NCBI GenBank assembly: GCA_030323885.1
Contig: CM059191.1
Span: 101,790,292 to 101,854,291, forward strand
Length of the DNA: 64,000 nucleotides
DNA from: Branchipolynoe longqiensis
Taxonomy: Eukaryota > Annelida > Polychaeta > Phyllodocida > Polynoidae
Reading direction: 5' to 3'
The position numbers and the translations under genes were made by a program. Positions within the stretch are counted from its first letter, which is position 1. Every line of letters starts with the position of its first letter. Below are positions 43,301 to 55,629 of this stretch, piece after piece. The notes under the pieces were generated by a model, which ran no database searches, had not been told where the DNA came from, and saw only the letters and a program-made list of their open reading frames with translations.

Positions 43301-44161
43301 GTTTTAGCCGAATATGAATAAGCAAATTGAAGATAAGGTCAGTCGGTGTGACACTTGCCAAAACAACCGGAAAAGTTTGCATAACGAGCCCTTGATCAGT
43401 CACCCGATCGCCTGTCAGCCGTATGAAAAAGTTGGTGCTGATTTATTTGAGTTAAATCATAAGAATTACCTGATAACTGTGGATTACTACACAAAGTATC
43501 CTGAGGTGACGTTGTTGGGCAATACATCATCTGTCACTGTTATTGAAGCGTTGAAAGACAATTTTGCAAGACACAGTATTCCTAGTCAGGTCATTTCGGA
43601 CAACGGTCCCCAGTTTAAAAGTCATGAGTATAGGGAGTTTGCACTACACTATGGGTTCAAAGCCGTGTATTCCAGTCCTCAGTATCCTCGTAGCAACGGG
43701 CAGGTAGAACGGTTTGTGCAGACAGCAAGGACATGTTATAGAAGTGCGAGAAAACTGGGTCTGATTTTCAGTTAGCTTTGCTAAATTATCGTAATACTCC
43801 GTTGGCCGTCCTGAATGCGTCTCCGGCTCAGCTGCTCATGAGCAGATGGTTGAGGGGCAGGTTGCCTATGGCGGAGGAAATTTTGGTGCCCGAAATGCAA
43901 AATCCAAAGGAAAGACAGACAGCTAAACGGCAGCGAAGTCAGAAAGCGTTTCATGACCGGAAGTGTGGTAAGCCACATAAGCCTATGAAAGTCGGGGATA
44001 ATATAAAGTACAAAAATCATGGTGGGGAATGGAAAAAAGGGGTTATTTTGGGACAAACAGGTGTTTCTGGGAGAGAATATCAAATTTTGAACGAGTCAGG
44101 TAACATGTTGTATCGTAACCAGGTTCAGATTATCAGGGCGCCTGTGGGGGGGGGGACCTGA
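40306..44161 (+). pseudogene. Gypsy B gag-pol, multiply broken
   Basis: The gag frame from MPPANTLPGLQPPGQLV is lost at 40776 through a deletion of about 10 bases near LRNKL. Stops follow at about 40974 and 41056 (in the second zinc knuckle, Cys to stop) and at 41294 (after DTGS of the protease). From 41304 to 43307 the frame is open: RT with YFSVLDAKTGYWQIEL and VTDDILVYG, RNase H with VIQVDACQSGLGAAL, and the integrase zinc finger. A Trp-to-stop change follows RDCMF at 43305. Integrase DDE parts (VDYYTKYPE, SDNGPQF, QVERFVQT) follow, and a frameshift near 43730 separates the C-terminal domain (43778-44161). Most breaks look like C-to-T or G-to-A changes. Confidence 0.9.
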
Positions 44162-44562
44162 ACCCGTCGTGCAGACGCAAACTGGGTCAGCGTCAGTGCC
44201 GAATGTAAACAGTGCGGCTAATCTAAGTAGGTCAGGTCGGCTGATAAGGCCGGCGAGCAGGTTAGACATGTAGTAGGTCAGTGTAGATTGAGTGTGTACA
44301 CATATAGCATGTGCATGTAGGATTAAGATGTATTTTCAGATATGTTCGTTGCTTTATGATATATGATGGACACTTTATGACGTCAGGCGTTATGGCCAGA
44401 CAGTTAAGGACTTCAGTGCATTGGGTGCTCAGGCATTTGCAAGGACTTGCGTTAAGTTAAGTACGCATATATGTTATTGTGCATTTGTTTGACTAGTATT
44501 TGGTGTTATCGTCATTGTTATTTTGAAATATTTCATGTTTCAGAAATACTTTGAGGGGGGGA

Positions 44563-44753
44563 TGTGATATATGCGTAATAGACGTACAGGTGTGTGGTTA
44601 ATATATGTTAACAAGATGCAGAGGTTGAGACAAAGAGTTATGCAAATGAGATGACATCATGGAAAGTTTAGCCGGCGGGTCAAGCATGCCCTAGGCCGTG
44701 AATAAACCATTCAGTATCCAGAAGTCAAAGTGTTCAGACGTCGTACTTTCACA
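44563..44753 (+). repeat. 3' LTR of gypsy B
   Basis: 191 bp, about 97 percent identical to the 5' LTR. Confidence 0.95.
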
Positions 44754-44758
44754 CCTCT

Positions 44759-45211
44759 AAGTCATCGGATGAGGAAATCGCACCCATGATGTCATTCATA
44801 CATTACAAACCTCAACACTACTCCCCCCCCCCACCCCCCACACCAGATATTCGGTTGCAGGAACTGAAAAACTAAGCAAAGCTGTGCTTGGAGAGCTGTT
44901 GATACCCGACCCGGTGGTGTCGGTGATTAGAACTATTCGGAGTTTGTTTGTCTCTGGGTGAGCTATACTCGGCAACTTTATCACGTGTACGGTCATTCCC
45001 CCACGCATCCACATAATGCATGCTGTATGCCTACAGGGTTGGCATATGCTGACAGTGCTGCGGGCATATAGTGTGTGTGTTGGGGGGGGGGGGGGTTACC
45101 GATACTGATAGTGCTGCAGGGCAGACATTGCATTATTTGTGTATGCTGATAGTGCTGCGGGTCAAGAAGTACAGTATTGGCATATGCTATGGGACGGGTC
45201 GTACATCTTGG
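44759..45211. other. Flank with homopolymer and dinucleotide runs
   Basis: Contains a C-run (44822-44840) and a GT/G-run (45071-45096). Irregular repeats of TGCTGACAGTGCTGCGGG-like sequence occur around 45045-45150 and again near 45530. No gene. Confidence 0.5.
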
Positions 45212-45526
45212 TTTGTTTTTTGTTGTTTTACGTCCTAGCAACATATAAGGTCATATCACTTATCAGGATTATGTCTACTTCATAGTGCTGCCCCACTGGG
45301 AGACCAGGCCACCAGCACTATGACCCAATATCTCACACAGTCACATTATCCTGATACTGTGCTAACTAATCCTTGTTGTATCCTATTAATGCTGGGCGCT
45401 AGGCTATTTAGCGATAAGTATCAATTTTGTACGTCATTGGTTTGACTCAGCTTGGAATTGAACTTCCTACCTTCCGCATGGGAAGTCTGTGCTTTACGGA
45501 TTCGGTCACCTCGTCCGGTGTTGGTA
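45212..45526 (-). repeat. SINE with a tRNA-like head
   Basis: On the minus strand the head GGACGAGGTGACCGAATCCG, then GAAGGTAGGAAGTTCAATTCC, resembles the 5' half and B box of a tRNA of the Ser/Leu type. GTTCAATTC fits the B-box consensus, while the A box TGACCGAATCC is degraded. The body runs to a tail ATGTTGCTAGGACGTAAAAC plus AACAAAAAACAAAC. It is transcribed, when intact, by RNA polymerase III. Fragments of the tail alone occur at 9366, 39757, 47349, 57547 and 59712. Confidence 0.7.
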
Positions 45527-45563
45527 TAATGCTGACAGTGCTGTGATAATATGCTGTGTATCA

Positions 45564-47178
45564 TCATCATCATCATCATGATGCTGTCGGTCGCGATGCG
45601 ACAAAGACTGCTTTCATTACTTGACTGCCGCTCTCCATTTAGCTCTCTGCTGTGAGAGTGATGTCCATGAGTCGGTCTTAATGTCTCTCAGCTTCAGGTT
45701 TCTCTTGATGGTATCCTTGAACCAGAGACGAGGGCGCCCTCTCTTTCTGTAACCAGAAGACAGTTGAGAATAGAGGATCTGCTTTGGTAGCCTGTCTGAT
45801 GACATCCTCATGAGGTGTCCAGTCCACCGGAGATTCTTTTTGATCAGAAGATCTTCCATAGAGGGCAGCCCCGTCCGTTCCAGTATTTCCTTATTTGTCA
45901 CTTTGCCCTTCCAGGTTAGCCTCATGATTGAACGCAGATGTCGCATCATGAAGCATGCAGCCTTTTCACCTGTCATCTGTACACTGTCCAGGCCTCGGCT
46001 CCGTATAGTAGGGTGGATAGCACGATTGCACAGAGGATCTTGCCTTTGATCCAAATGGACACATGGTGGTTGTTCCAGAGTCTCTGACGTAGTCGGCCGA
46101 AAGATGCACTAGCCTTGGTCATCCTCCTCTGTATTTCAGCATCAATGCATCCATCACTTGCTATAGTGCTTTCGAGGTAGGTGAATTCCGGAACAGAGTT
46201 CAGCTTGTTTCCGTCAACCATGATCTCCTCCTCTCAGGTTCTTGTAGAGTTGGGCTGGTACAGCACCTCCGTCTTCTTGATGTTAATCTTCAGGCCGACC
46301 TTCTTTGATGCATCGGAGAAAGTGTCCACTATTTTCTGTATCTCTTCAGCAGTATCCGAGTAGTCTTGGTCTTTGGTCTGAAGTGTGCGACATTGAATAG
46401 ATCAGCGCTCTGTCTGGACTGTATATAGATGCCATCCCCCATGTCTCGGAAAGCCTCGTCGAGCATTGCTGATAGGAAGATGGAGAAGAGCGTGTGGGCC
46501 AGTACACAACCTTGCTTGACCCCATTGGTAACCCCGAATGATTCCGAGACTTCCCCTCCAACACTAACATTCGCCATCATTCCTGTATGTAGAGTCCCGA
46601 TCATAGTTGTGAACTTCTCTGGGCTTCCATACTTCCTGCTCAATGCACTTTTCTTGTAGCTGTTGGAGACAAAATATCATATCCACGGTGCTCCGCTTAC
46701 CTCTGAAGGCACACTGTGACTCCAGAACTACATCAGGTGTTATGTGAATAGATAGTCTGTTGAGGAGGATCCTGGTGAAGATCTTGCCTGCTATGGAAAG
46801 AAGAGAGATTCCTCTATAGTTCCCACAGTCTGTTCGATCACCTTTCTTGTAGATGGTTACAATGCTGGCATCCTTCCATGCTTTGGGTACAGAACCCTAC
46901 TCCCAGGCATTGGTGATTAGTTGGTGCAGTCTGTTGAATAGATTGTCTCCTCCATGCTTCCATACTTCAGCAGGAATTCCATCACCCCCAGGTGCTTTGC
47001 CATCTTTCAGGCTGGCGATTGCTCTAGCCATCTCATCCATGGTTGGAATCTCATCGAGGCATGTTTTGGTAATGCGCTGCTGGATGTTGTCCAGAGCTTC
47101 ATGATCTATGTCACCAGGGACGGTGATTAGCTTCTGGAAGTGTTCACTCCATCTTGCCACAACTCTCTTGCTGTCAGA
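45564..47178 (-). mobile_element. 5'-truncated LINE copy with a 19 bp target duplication
   Basis: GATAATATGCTGTGTATCA flanks the copy at 45545-45563 and 47179-47197. The (ATG)n tail lies at the low-coordinate end, as expected for a minus-strand insertion. It is the same family as 15719-17184. Confidence 0.95.
45617..47160 (-). pseudogene. LINE reverse transcriptase, C-terminal part, lacking both catalytic motifs
   Basis: The frame starts ARWSEHFQKLITVPGDIDHE and includes KAPGGDGIPAEVWKHGG. A GAG-to-TAG change lies after LITNAWE (about 46895). A deletion of about 83 bases removes motif A (FVDFTKAFD in the other copy). A second deletion of about 50 bases removes motif C (LLFADDSALF). The tail is better kept than in the other copy (GLPSMEDLLIKKNLRWTGHL, SGYRKRGRPRL, RAAVK). 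The TGA after TVYR is shared by both copies. Confidence 0.9.
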
Positions 47179-47197
47179 GATAATATGCTGTGTATCA

Positions 47198-48398
47198 CAC
47201 GTCTATAATATAATATAAGCTTCATTCTCATTGGTTTCTGTTCACACTTCTTGTTAAACTAGGTGTTTTTTGTATGTAGACAAGAACGATGTACTAAGTT
47301 ATGAATATTAGAATCTATTACGTCCGAATACCGAATAGTGCTTATATGATTGGTGGAGTGTTACGTCCTGGCAACATTTAAGGTCATCAGGGCGGGTTAG
47401 AAGGTAAACAAAGCTATTCATGGAGATTTCAAATATCAAATTTTCTTTACTCTTCTACCTTATTCTGTCATTCTATTTTTATATATTTTAATCCTCGATT
47501 GGAATCAATTCAATTCAATTCTTTTATTTTAACTCTCTGCAAGGTATGTTTACAAAAAACTGAGGTGATACAATAAATGCATACAAATTCCTTACAGACA
47601 GAAAGGATCCCAGAAAAGCGATGCTTATCAAAATGGAAATGAATGTTATATAAATACAAAGCCAAGGGTTGTATGTCACAGAATACATAATTGTAATATG
47701 AAACTCCTAGTGCCTTAATTACTGGATAATACATTATGTATACTATTTGTATATCACAAGCTATATATGCATGTATACAGGTACATATATGATGTATATG
47801 TGTATATGCAATCGATATCAGTACATCAGAAACAGGTTGTATATTGCCATATATATTAGCATATATTATATTGGCTTATACATATTATATATTGGCATTA
47901 CAATCGACCTTAACTAACTTCCGTGGAAACATCATAGAGGATTTCCACCACCATACTTTATGACAGTGATATCACAATGGGTTTGTTCAGCAGAGTAGAC
48001 AGCAAGACCAGATAGATGCCAGTGGCATAAGATTGTCATTATGTCAAGGAGAGGCTGTAACCTGAGGTCAGGAAACACTCATTTTTCTTTTGAGTGACAG
48101 ATCCATCGAATAGTCTTCCAGACCAAGTGGTCGAATCATAAATGGTAGAAGGATTTACGAGAAGGCTGGATATGCATTTGAGATTGATTGATTGATTGAT
48201 TGGAGGTTGCTTTATGCCATTAACGGCAGTACAGGTCATATTCACGTTGACTTTTGAGATGACACCCACAATTATATGACTTCAGGGCTCCATCCATCTC
48301 CATACGTGTGCAAAAAAAAAAGTTCTTCCCCCCCCCCCATACAGCGAGCTTGCATTAGAGCCCAACTGGCATTAGAGCATAGGCTGCTCCCCCACTGT
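47198..48398. other. AT-rich flank with repeat fragments
   Basis: 47349-47392 is a SINE-tail-like piece. 47508-47627 repeats 38159-38283. 47930-47955 (GGATTTCCACCACCATACTT) recurs near 48690. 48180-48203 is (GATT)n. No coding gene. Confidence 0.5.
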
Positions 48399-48544
48399 CT
48401 TTTTATGTTCAGAATGGGTTGCGCTGCACGCAACGCAACGCATTCCACTTCCACTATGTACAGACCAAATGTGATCACTCCAATGGCTGGAAGACCAGTG
48501 CCCCGGCGCTGACAAAATAAGTATTCAGATGAATAAAATATTTT
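48399..48544. repeat. Dispersed repeat, pair with 57009-57157
   Basis: Both contain TCTTTTTATGTTCAGAATGG, CATTCCACTTCCACTATGT, AAATGTGATCACTCCAATGG and CTGACAAAATA.GTATTCAG, about 90 percent alike over 145 bases. The central core CTGGAAGACCAGTGC.CGGC recurs loosely at 49512. Confidence 0.8.
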
Positions 48545-49099
48545 AACAAAAAAAAAACACAAAAAAAATTAGGCCTAGACCAACCAGAAAAGGATCTGTA
48601 AGTTAATCTGTAATCCTGTCCTCTGACATCAATGGAAGAACTAACACTGTAGGTACCAACTCACTGTACAGCTGTGGAAATTTTGTTATAGAGCATTTCC
48701 ACCACCATGCTGCCTGTTGACGGTGACGAGAACAAATGGTGTGAGTAAGAGCTACCCGAATTTGCTCCGTAGAAAAGCTCTAATTCCGAAATATTTGAAA
48801 AGAAATGTGATGTATAACGAATTATGCGAATATAAAGATACATAAGGGAATTATTATCAATATTGTTATACTCCGTAAGACCCAACACTGCACCGGTGGC
48901 GCCAACTGCGGCCTCCTCGCCTCCACCGGATGTAGACCAGTGTCAGTTGCACCGGAGGATTTTTGATATATTAAATATTGGGGAAATCAGCACACAAAAA
49001 GGATTATTGCTAGATTACAGATTAATGTATTTTATTGCAAAGTCGGTTTGGTTGTTTGCGCTATTTATGTGTGTTCCAATAAATGGAACATGTTGTAAA
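48545..49099. other. Flank, no gene recognised
   Basis: It has a GC-richer patch at 48880-48955 and a frame of 85 codons at 48863 with no recognisable motif. Confidence 0.35.
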
Positions 49100-49262
49100 A
49101 ATATACACTGTGTGACATAAGCGCCTATGTGGAAATGTGATAACACATAGCGACCGGGATTGTGATGTGATGTTCATACTTAAGAGATGGTTAATAATTA
49201 TTTAAATGTTCCCTCCATGTGCCAGAAAGAATGCAAGTGGAGGGGAAGGGCATTTTTAATAT
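49100..49262 (+). repeat. Dispersed repeat, copy 1 (GTGACATAAG...GTTCCCTCCATG family)
   Basis: TGTGTGACATAAGCGCC, ATAACACATAGCGACCGGGA, TTCCCTCCATGTGCCAG and GAATGCAAGTGGAGGGGAAG also occur at 50900-51035 and 57806-57960. Confidence 0.7.
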
Positions 49263-50899
49263 ATTTGAAGGAAAAAATACAGAAAGTCTGATAGGGTGGT
49301 TACTTTTAATTTTTGGGGCCATCAAAAATGCTATCTTTTTAGTTTTGTGTGGGACCAATTAAGTAACAACCTTAAAAGGTCCATATCTTCTTTAATATTA
49401 GAGCGATTTTCACAAATGAGGTGTCATTTTATTTCAAATTAAATATACTAACAGGTGAAATCCATTAAATCAAACTCCAAACTATTTTTGAAAATCACGT
49501 GGGATACCTACTGAAAGACCAGTGCTTCGGTGCTGAAAAAAAGATGTTATTCAACTGGAAATTTAACAACTTGAACCCACTTTTTGTTGTTGAATATGAC
49601 GTATCACGTTATACTCCACCTAAGGAATATGTAGGTAACACTGAAGTTTATCCTTCAAGCACTGGGCCATCAGCCTGTTTATTACACTAACGTCAAAATA
49701 GAAGTGACGGGTATCTTGGGCCTTACGGACATTATGTCAATATGTCTTTATGTACCTCTACATTTGTTTATACTATGTATCCCTTGCATGACCACCACCT
49801 TGAGTAATTTAATAAACAATTACCTCTCATTGCATATCTGCATGCATGGCATATATACCTGTCTAACCTGTGGTTTGTCTCTATGTTATTTGTTAAACTG
49901 TTCAATTGTTTAGATATTTTTGTTTAGTTAACTATGGCTAGTTTGTAGAGATGTGTTTAAATTTAATGGCAGAAGATAGCAAACCCCTGACTGTGACGCC
50001 GACCAAATCAACCCGACTACATTTAATTCTAAAATAAAATTCAATTCAGCGGCATAAGTTTGACGCAATACAGACACATTCAACATTTTCTTTGGATTTT
50101 GTTGTGTTGAGGTAAACCTTTTTATTCGCTGATATGAATCCTTTATCCGATACACATTAACCTGTTTGCACTCTTCATCTACAAGATCTTCATCTTGATG
50201 CGATAATACCAAATAAAGTTAATGAGTGAAGTGCGTTTGTGCAAGAGATTGCTACCGAGTCAATTGAGGATTTGTGTGTGACGCAGGCATCACACTACTC
50301 CTGCTTCGTGGTTGGATAGAAGCAATTCCTTCTACTATCAAGTTTATGTAAATAAAACAAAAGCACAAATTTATTCACTCCTACAATTAAATTCTGTTAT
50401 TTAGAACCATGAATATTAACTCGGGGGTTGAAATAATGTTATTTATGAGAATAGCTTACTCAAAAAGTGATGTCCTGTCAAATTAAACCCAAAATCGAAA
50501 CAATATTAACACACGCCACCGCATTGGCAGTGTTATAGCTGTACTTTCTATCCAACGATGATGGCTGATGAGGCACTGGTCACGTGGTGATAATCGTTTG
50601 ACCCAAATCCTCAATAGAAGGAAAATTAGTCGCTTAAAGTGCTGCCACCTAATGGTAAGATTTATAATAATTACTGGCTTAGCGATGTGGTGTAGCTTCT
50701 TCCTTGGTAGCTAGCTACCTGTAGGTGTATTAAAACCACACCATCCGGTCTACATCCAGTCCTGATTGAAAGTTGCACCATCTTGTACAAATATACGGAT
50801 TTTCGGTTCGGATTTATATATTGGCAGAAACCATTACTATTCTTGGGCGACGAAGTGGGGACCAAGGTTATGTAACAGAGAAGCAATGGGTGCCCCACT
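49263..50899. other. AT-rich region, no gene recognised
   Basis: Only short frames without motifs. It is probably host or old repeat DNA. Confidence 0.4.
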
Positions 50900-51035
50900 C
50901 GCTGTGTGACATAAGAGACCATGTGGAAAATATGATAACACATAGTGCCCGAGATTATGATGTGATGTTCATATGTTTAGTGAAATTTTCCCTCTATGCG
51001 CCAGTAAGAGTGCAAGTGGAGGGGAAGGACGTTTT
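50900..51035 (+). repeat. Dispersed repeat, copy 2
   Basis: CTGTGTGACATAAGAGACC, ATAACACATAGTGCCCGAGA, then TTCCCTCTATGCGCCAG and GAGTGCAAGTGGAGGGGAAG. It is shorter than copy 1. Confidence 0.7.
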
Positions 51036-51154
51036 TAATATATGTTTATTGTAACTGTCTGCAACTACCTGTTACCACGGGGCCAATGGGCAAGCACACC
51101 CAGCCATCCTGCATACATTATGGACACCACCTGCAGCTGGGGTTGAGTGACAGC

Positions 51155-51345
51155 TGTGATATATGCGTAATAGACGTCTAGACCTGTGGTTAATATATGT
51201 TAACGATATGCAGAGTTGGGGACAAAGAGATATGCAAATGAGATGACGTCATGGAAAGTTTAGCCAGCGGGTCAAGCGTGCCCTACGCCGTGAATAAACC
51301 ATTCAGTAACCAGAAGTCAAAGTGTTCAGACGTTGTACTTTCACA
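51155..51345 (+). repeat. 5' LTR of gypsy C
   Basis: 191 bp, TGTGATATATGCG...CTTTCACA. It contains TGACGTCA (CRE palindrome), ATGCAAAT and AATAAA. Confidence 0.95.
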
Positions 51346-51364
51346 TGGTATCAGATGAGGAAGA

Positions 51365-54300
51365 ATGCCGCCCGCAAATACTTTGCCGGGATTGCGGCCG
51401 CCTGGTCAGCTTGTCCTCAGCAACAACGCAAGATCGAACTGGAAAACATGGATCAGAGCATATGATATATACGCCACTGCGGCAGGTGTCATATTGAAAG
51501 GAGAACGAGTGCAATGCTGCATCTTCCTTCATGTTGCTGGCGAGGAAGCGCAAAAGGTATTTGCCAATATGACTTTTGCTGTCGCCGATCAAGACAAGAT
51601 CAAACCGTTAACTGAAGCATTTCGAGTTTATTGTGTCGGTAAAAGCAGTATAATTATCACACGATACAAGTTTAATTCGCATAATCAGGCGTCAGAAAAT
51701 ATGGCGACGTACATCACAGCGTTAAGGGACAAAGTCAAAGACTGTGAATATGGTGTGGTGGAGGAGTCACTTTTGCGCGATCAAATTGTGGCTGGCGTAA
51801 GAAATGTGAATTTGCGGAACAAATTGCTTCAAACTACTGAGTTAACATTGACAAAGTGCATAAGTATGTGTGAAATGAGTGAGTTCAGTTCAGATCTGTT
51901 GGAGGACACCAAATCAGACGTGGAAAGTAAAGACATAGATTTCATTCGGAATTATGCTAATGTGCGTACCGGTGCACCGGCGGTCCGGTCAGCGGCGACG
52001 CCATCTTGGAAATCGCCATCTTGGATTGCCGGCGGCGCCGGTGCAGGAGATTTCAAGATCCGCTGCCAGAACTGTGGTTATGAGCACCGCCGGGGAGTCT
52101 GCCCAGCGAAAGGAAAGGTGTGCATTGCCTGCAAGAAGATCGGGCACTTCGGGAAGGTCTGTAGGAGCAGGCTCGGGAGAGTCAACGAGCTTCACGTCGA
52201 AGCGCCCGACCCTCACAATGCTGAGCAAGACCCGGATCCGGCGGAAGTCAAGGTACTGGCAACGGATCTGTTTGTGGGCGCCGTCGATCGCGGTGCTGGT
52301 CGGGATGCCGAGCTGTGGCACGCAATCGTTCGGGTGAACGGTTGTCCTGTCAAGTTCAAGCTTGACACTGGATCGGAGGCAAACGTGCTTCCGAGGTTTG
52401 TCTTCGACAGAGTCGCTCCGGGGAGGCTGGCGAACACCAGATGTTCGTTGGTGACGTTCTCCGGTCACCGGATCACGCCGGATGGAGAGGCACTGCTTGA
52501 TGTCAACGACAGTGTGCTTCGGTTCCAGGTGGTGCCGGATTGCCAGCCCATCCTGGGCAAGCAGGCTTGTGTGACTTTGAACCTGCTGGCACGCGTGGAT
52601 GAGGTGCACAGGGCCATACCGACGAACATTGCCAAAACGACGAACATTGGCAAACCGACAAACGTGGCCAAACCAACGAACATTGCCACACCGACGAACA
52701 GTTCCAGCGCAGGGGCAGAGAAGCTGGTAAGCGAATACAAAGACGTATTTCAGGGTTTGGGGTTGATCAAAGCAAAGGCTATCATTCATGTCGATAAGTC
52801 TATTCAACCTGTCATAGATCCGCCTAGACGGATTCCGTTTGCAATTCAGAGTAAGGTACGCAGTGAGCTTGATCGTATGGTAGAGTTAGGTGTTATAGTG
52901 GAACAGGATGAACCTACCGAGTGGGTTAATTCTATCACGATCGTAAAAAAAACAAATAAAATTAGAATCTGTCTGGATCTGACTAAATTAAACAAAGCGA
53001 TAAAAAGAGGGCCGTTCACAACCAAAACTATTGATGAGATTATTGCCAAAACAGCTGATGCTAAGTATTTTTCAGTTTTGGATGCGAAGACAGTGTATTG
53101 GCAGATAGAATTGGATGAGGAAAGTTCACGTTTGTGCACGTTCAATACTCTGTGGGGCTGGTACAGGTACACACGCTTGCCTTTTGGCATCAAAACAGCG
53201 GGCGACATTTTTATTCAGGAGATGCACCGTGTCATGGGCGACATACCCGGTATCGGGATAGTCACGGACGATATTTTGGTATATGGGTCAACGGTTCAGG
53301 AACATAACGAGCGGCTCTGAGCTGTTTTGGACCGAGCTAGGTCGGTTAATCTTAAATTAAATGATGCTAAATCGTTGCTATGTAAAACTACAGTAAAGTA
53401 TGTAGGTCATCAACTTACCCAGCAGGGTGTAAAGCCTGATCCAGACAGAATACAAGCGATAGTAGACATGCCAGAGCCGCGTGACAAACAAAGCATCCAA
53501 AGGTTCCTGGGCATGGTTGGATATGTGCACAAGTTCATACCCAACATGTCCGAGATAGCTAAACCACTACGCACGCTCCTAGCCAAGGACGTGGCGTGGC
53601 ACTGGCAAGCCGAGCAGCAAGGTGCGTTCGATAAATTGAAAGAGAAGTTAAGAACTGCTCCTGTATTGACATATTACAATGTTAAGAAGCCTATTGTAAT
53701 TCAGGTAGATGCTTGTCAGTCAGGTTTGGGAGCCGTGTTGATGCAAGATGGTAAACCAATCGCACTCGCATCTCGTGGGCTTAATGCAGCGCAGTGTGGA
53801 TATGCCACTATTGAAAAAGAAATGCTCGCCATATGTTTCGGATGCCAACGGTTTCATGAGTATATATTTGGCAAGGAAGTTCAAATTCAGACAGACCACA
53901 AGCCGTTGGTAGCCATAATGCAAAAACCAATACACAAGCTGTCGGCTAAAATGCAAAGAATGCGAATGCGATTGCAGAATTACAATATTCAGTTATGTCA
54001 TGTGAAGGGCTCTTTGATGTTTTTTGCAGACACGTTGTCCAGGGCGCATACCGCCAAAGTAGGTCATGATAGCCTGTTCGATGACACGTTCTGCGTTGCT
54101 GCAGTGGACGTGCAGTCGTCGAGTCTGTTGAGTAAAATTGTAGCTGAGTATGAAAAAGATGTATCTATGTCTATGTTGATCTCACACATTGAAGATGGGT
54201 GGGACACTACACGTATACAGACACCACCGTGTCTGAGACAGTACATTCCGTACAAGCATGAGTTGACAGTTGAAAATAATCTTGTAATGAACGGCAATCG

Positions 54301-55372
54301 GGTGGTGGTTCCTCCAGCTCTTCGGGGTGAAATGATAGAGGCGTTGCATGAGACGCATTTGGGGGTGACTAAGTCCAAGCAGTTGGCGCGGGACTGTATG
54401 TTTTGGCCAAATATTAACAAACAAATCGAGGATAAAGTCAGTCGGTGTGACACTTGTCAGAACAACCGGAAAAATTTGCATAACGAGCCATTGATAAATC
54501 ACCCGATCGCTTGTCAGCCATATGACAAAGTGGGGGCCGATTCATTTGAGTTAAATCATAAGAATTACCTGATAACTGTAGATTACTACACCAAGTTTCC
54601 AGAGGTAACGCTTTTGGGCGATACGTCGTCTGTCACTGTTATTGAAGCGTTAAAAGACAACTTTGCAAGGCACGGTATTCCTAGTCAGGTAGTGTCGGAT
54701 AATGGTCCACAGTTCAAGAGCCATGAGTACAGGGAGTTTGCACTGCATTACGGGTTCAAGGCCGTGTATTCCAGTCCACAGTATCCGCGTAGCAACGGTC
54801 AGGTTGAACGGTTCGTACAAACAGTTAAGGACATGTTAAAGAAGTGTGAGAAAACTGGAGCTGATTTTCAGTTAGCATTGCTGAATTATCGCAATACTCC
54901 GTTGCCTGTCCTGAACGTATCTCCAGCGCAGTTGCTCATGAGCAGAAGGTTGAGAGGCAGATTACCTATGGCAAAGGGTATTTTGGTGCCTGAAACGCAG
55001 GATCCTAAGAAAAGGCAGACAGCTCAGCGGCAGGGCAGTCAGAAAGCGTTTCATGACCGGAAGTGCGGTAAGGCGCACAAGCCCATGAAAGTTGGAGATA
55101 AGATAAAGTACAAAAATAATGCTGGGGAATGGAAAAAAGGTGTTATTTTGGGAGGGAGTGGGGTGTCCGGGAGAGAATATCAGATTTTAAATGAGTCAGG
55201 CAACATGTTATATCGTAACCGAGTGCAAATCATTGGAGCGCCAGTGGAGGGGCGACCCGAGTTAGTCGTGCAGACGCAATCTGGGTCAGCGTCAACGCCG
55301 AATGTAAACAGTACGGTTAATCTAAGTAGGTCAGGTTGGCTGATAAGGCTGGCGAGGAGGTTAGATCTATAG
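51365..55372 (+). pseudogene. Gypsy C gag-pol polyprotein with one premature stop
   Basis: A single frame of 1335 codons is interrupted only by a TGA at 53318-53320 (codon 652), where gypsy B has CGA. Order: capsid-like gag; zinc knuckles CQNCGYEHRRGVC and CIACKKIGHFGKVC (about 234-265); protease FKLDTGSEANVLP (about 330); RT with YFSVLDAKT (569) and VTDDILVYG (632); RNase H VIQVDACQSGLGA (778); integrase finger HETHLG...CDTC (about 995-1030); D,D,E at VDYY, SDNG and QVER (about 1072, 1108, 1146); and a basic C-terminal domain. Conserved RT positions differ from gypsy B: DP to DL, TGYW to TVYW, GRYRY to GWYRY. The stop is in RT, so it is a defect rather than programmed readthrough. Confidence 0.93.
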
Positions 55373-55629
55373 TAGGTCAGTGTGCTTCCGACGGTTGCAG
55401 GATTAACATGTGCATGTACAGTTAAGTTTATTTCAGCTTTTGTGTTTACTGTTGATACATATGGACAATATGAGATATCAGGCATTACGGCCGGATTGTG
55501 AGGACTTAAGTGCATTGTGCACTCGGACATTTGCAAGTTAAGTGCGCATATATTTGATATTGTATATTTTGTGTTTCTTCATTGTTATTTTGTAACATTT
55601 CATGTTTCAGAAATACTTTGAGGGGGGGA

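Larger units (their letters stand above)
40096..44753 (+). mobile_element. Ty3/gypsy element B, decayed
   Basis: LTRs 40096-40286 and 44563-44753 (191 bp each) begin TGTGATATATGCG and end CTTTCACA. They differ at five positions, all transitions. The target duplication is CCTCT (40091-40095, 44754-44758). The primer site TGGTGTCAGATG is at 40287-40298 and a purine tract TTGAGGGGGGGA is next to the 3' LTR. It is the same family as gypsy C. Confidence 0.95.

Noticed and set aside
45440..45526. A functional tRNA gene
   Set aside because: Only a degraded A box and a B box are present and the cloverleaf cannot close; it is the head of a SINE.
53318..53320. Programmed stop readthrough in gypsy C
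   Set aside because: The TGA is inside the reverse transcriptase, not at a gag-pol border, and gypsy B has CGA there.
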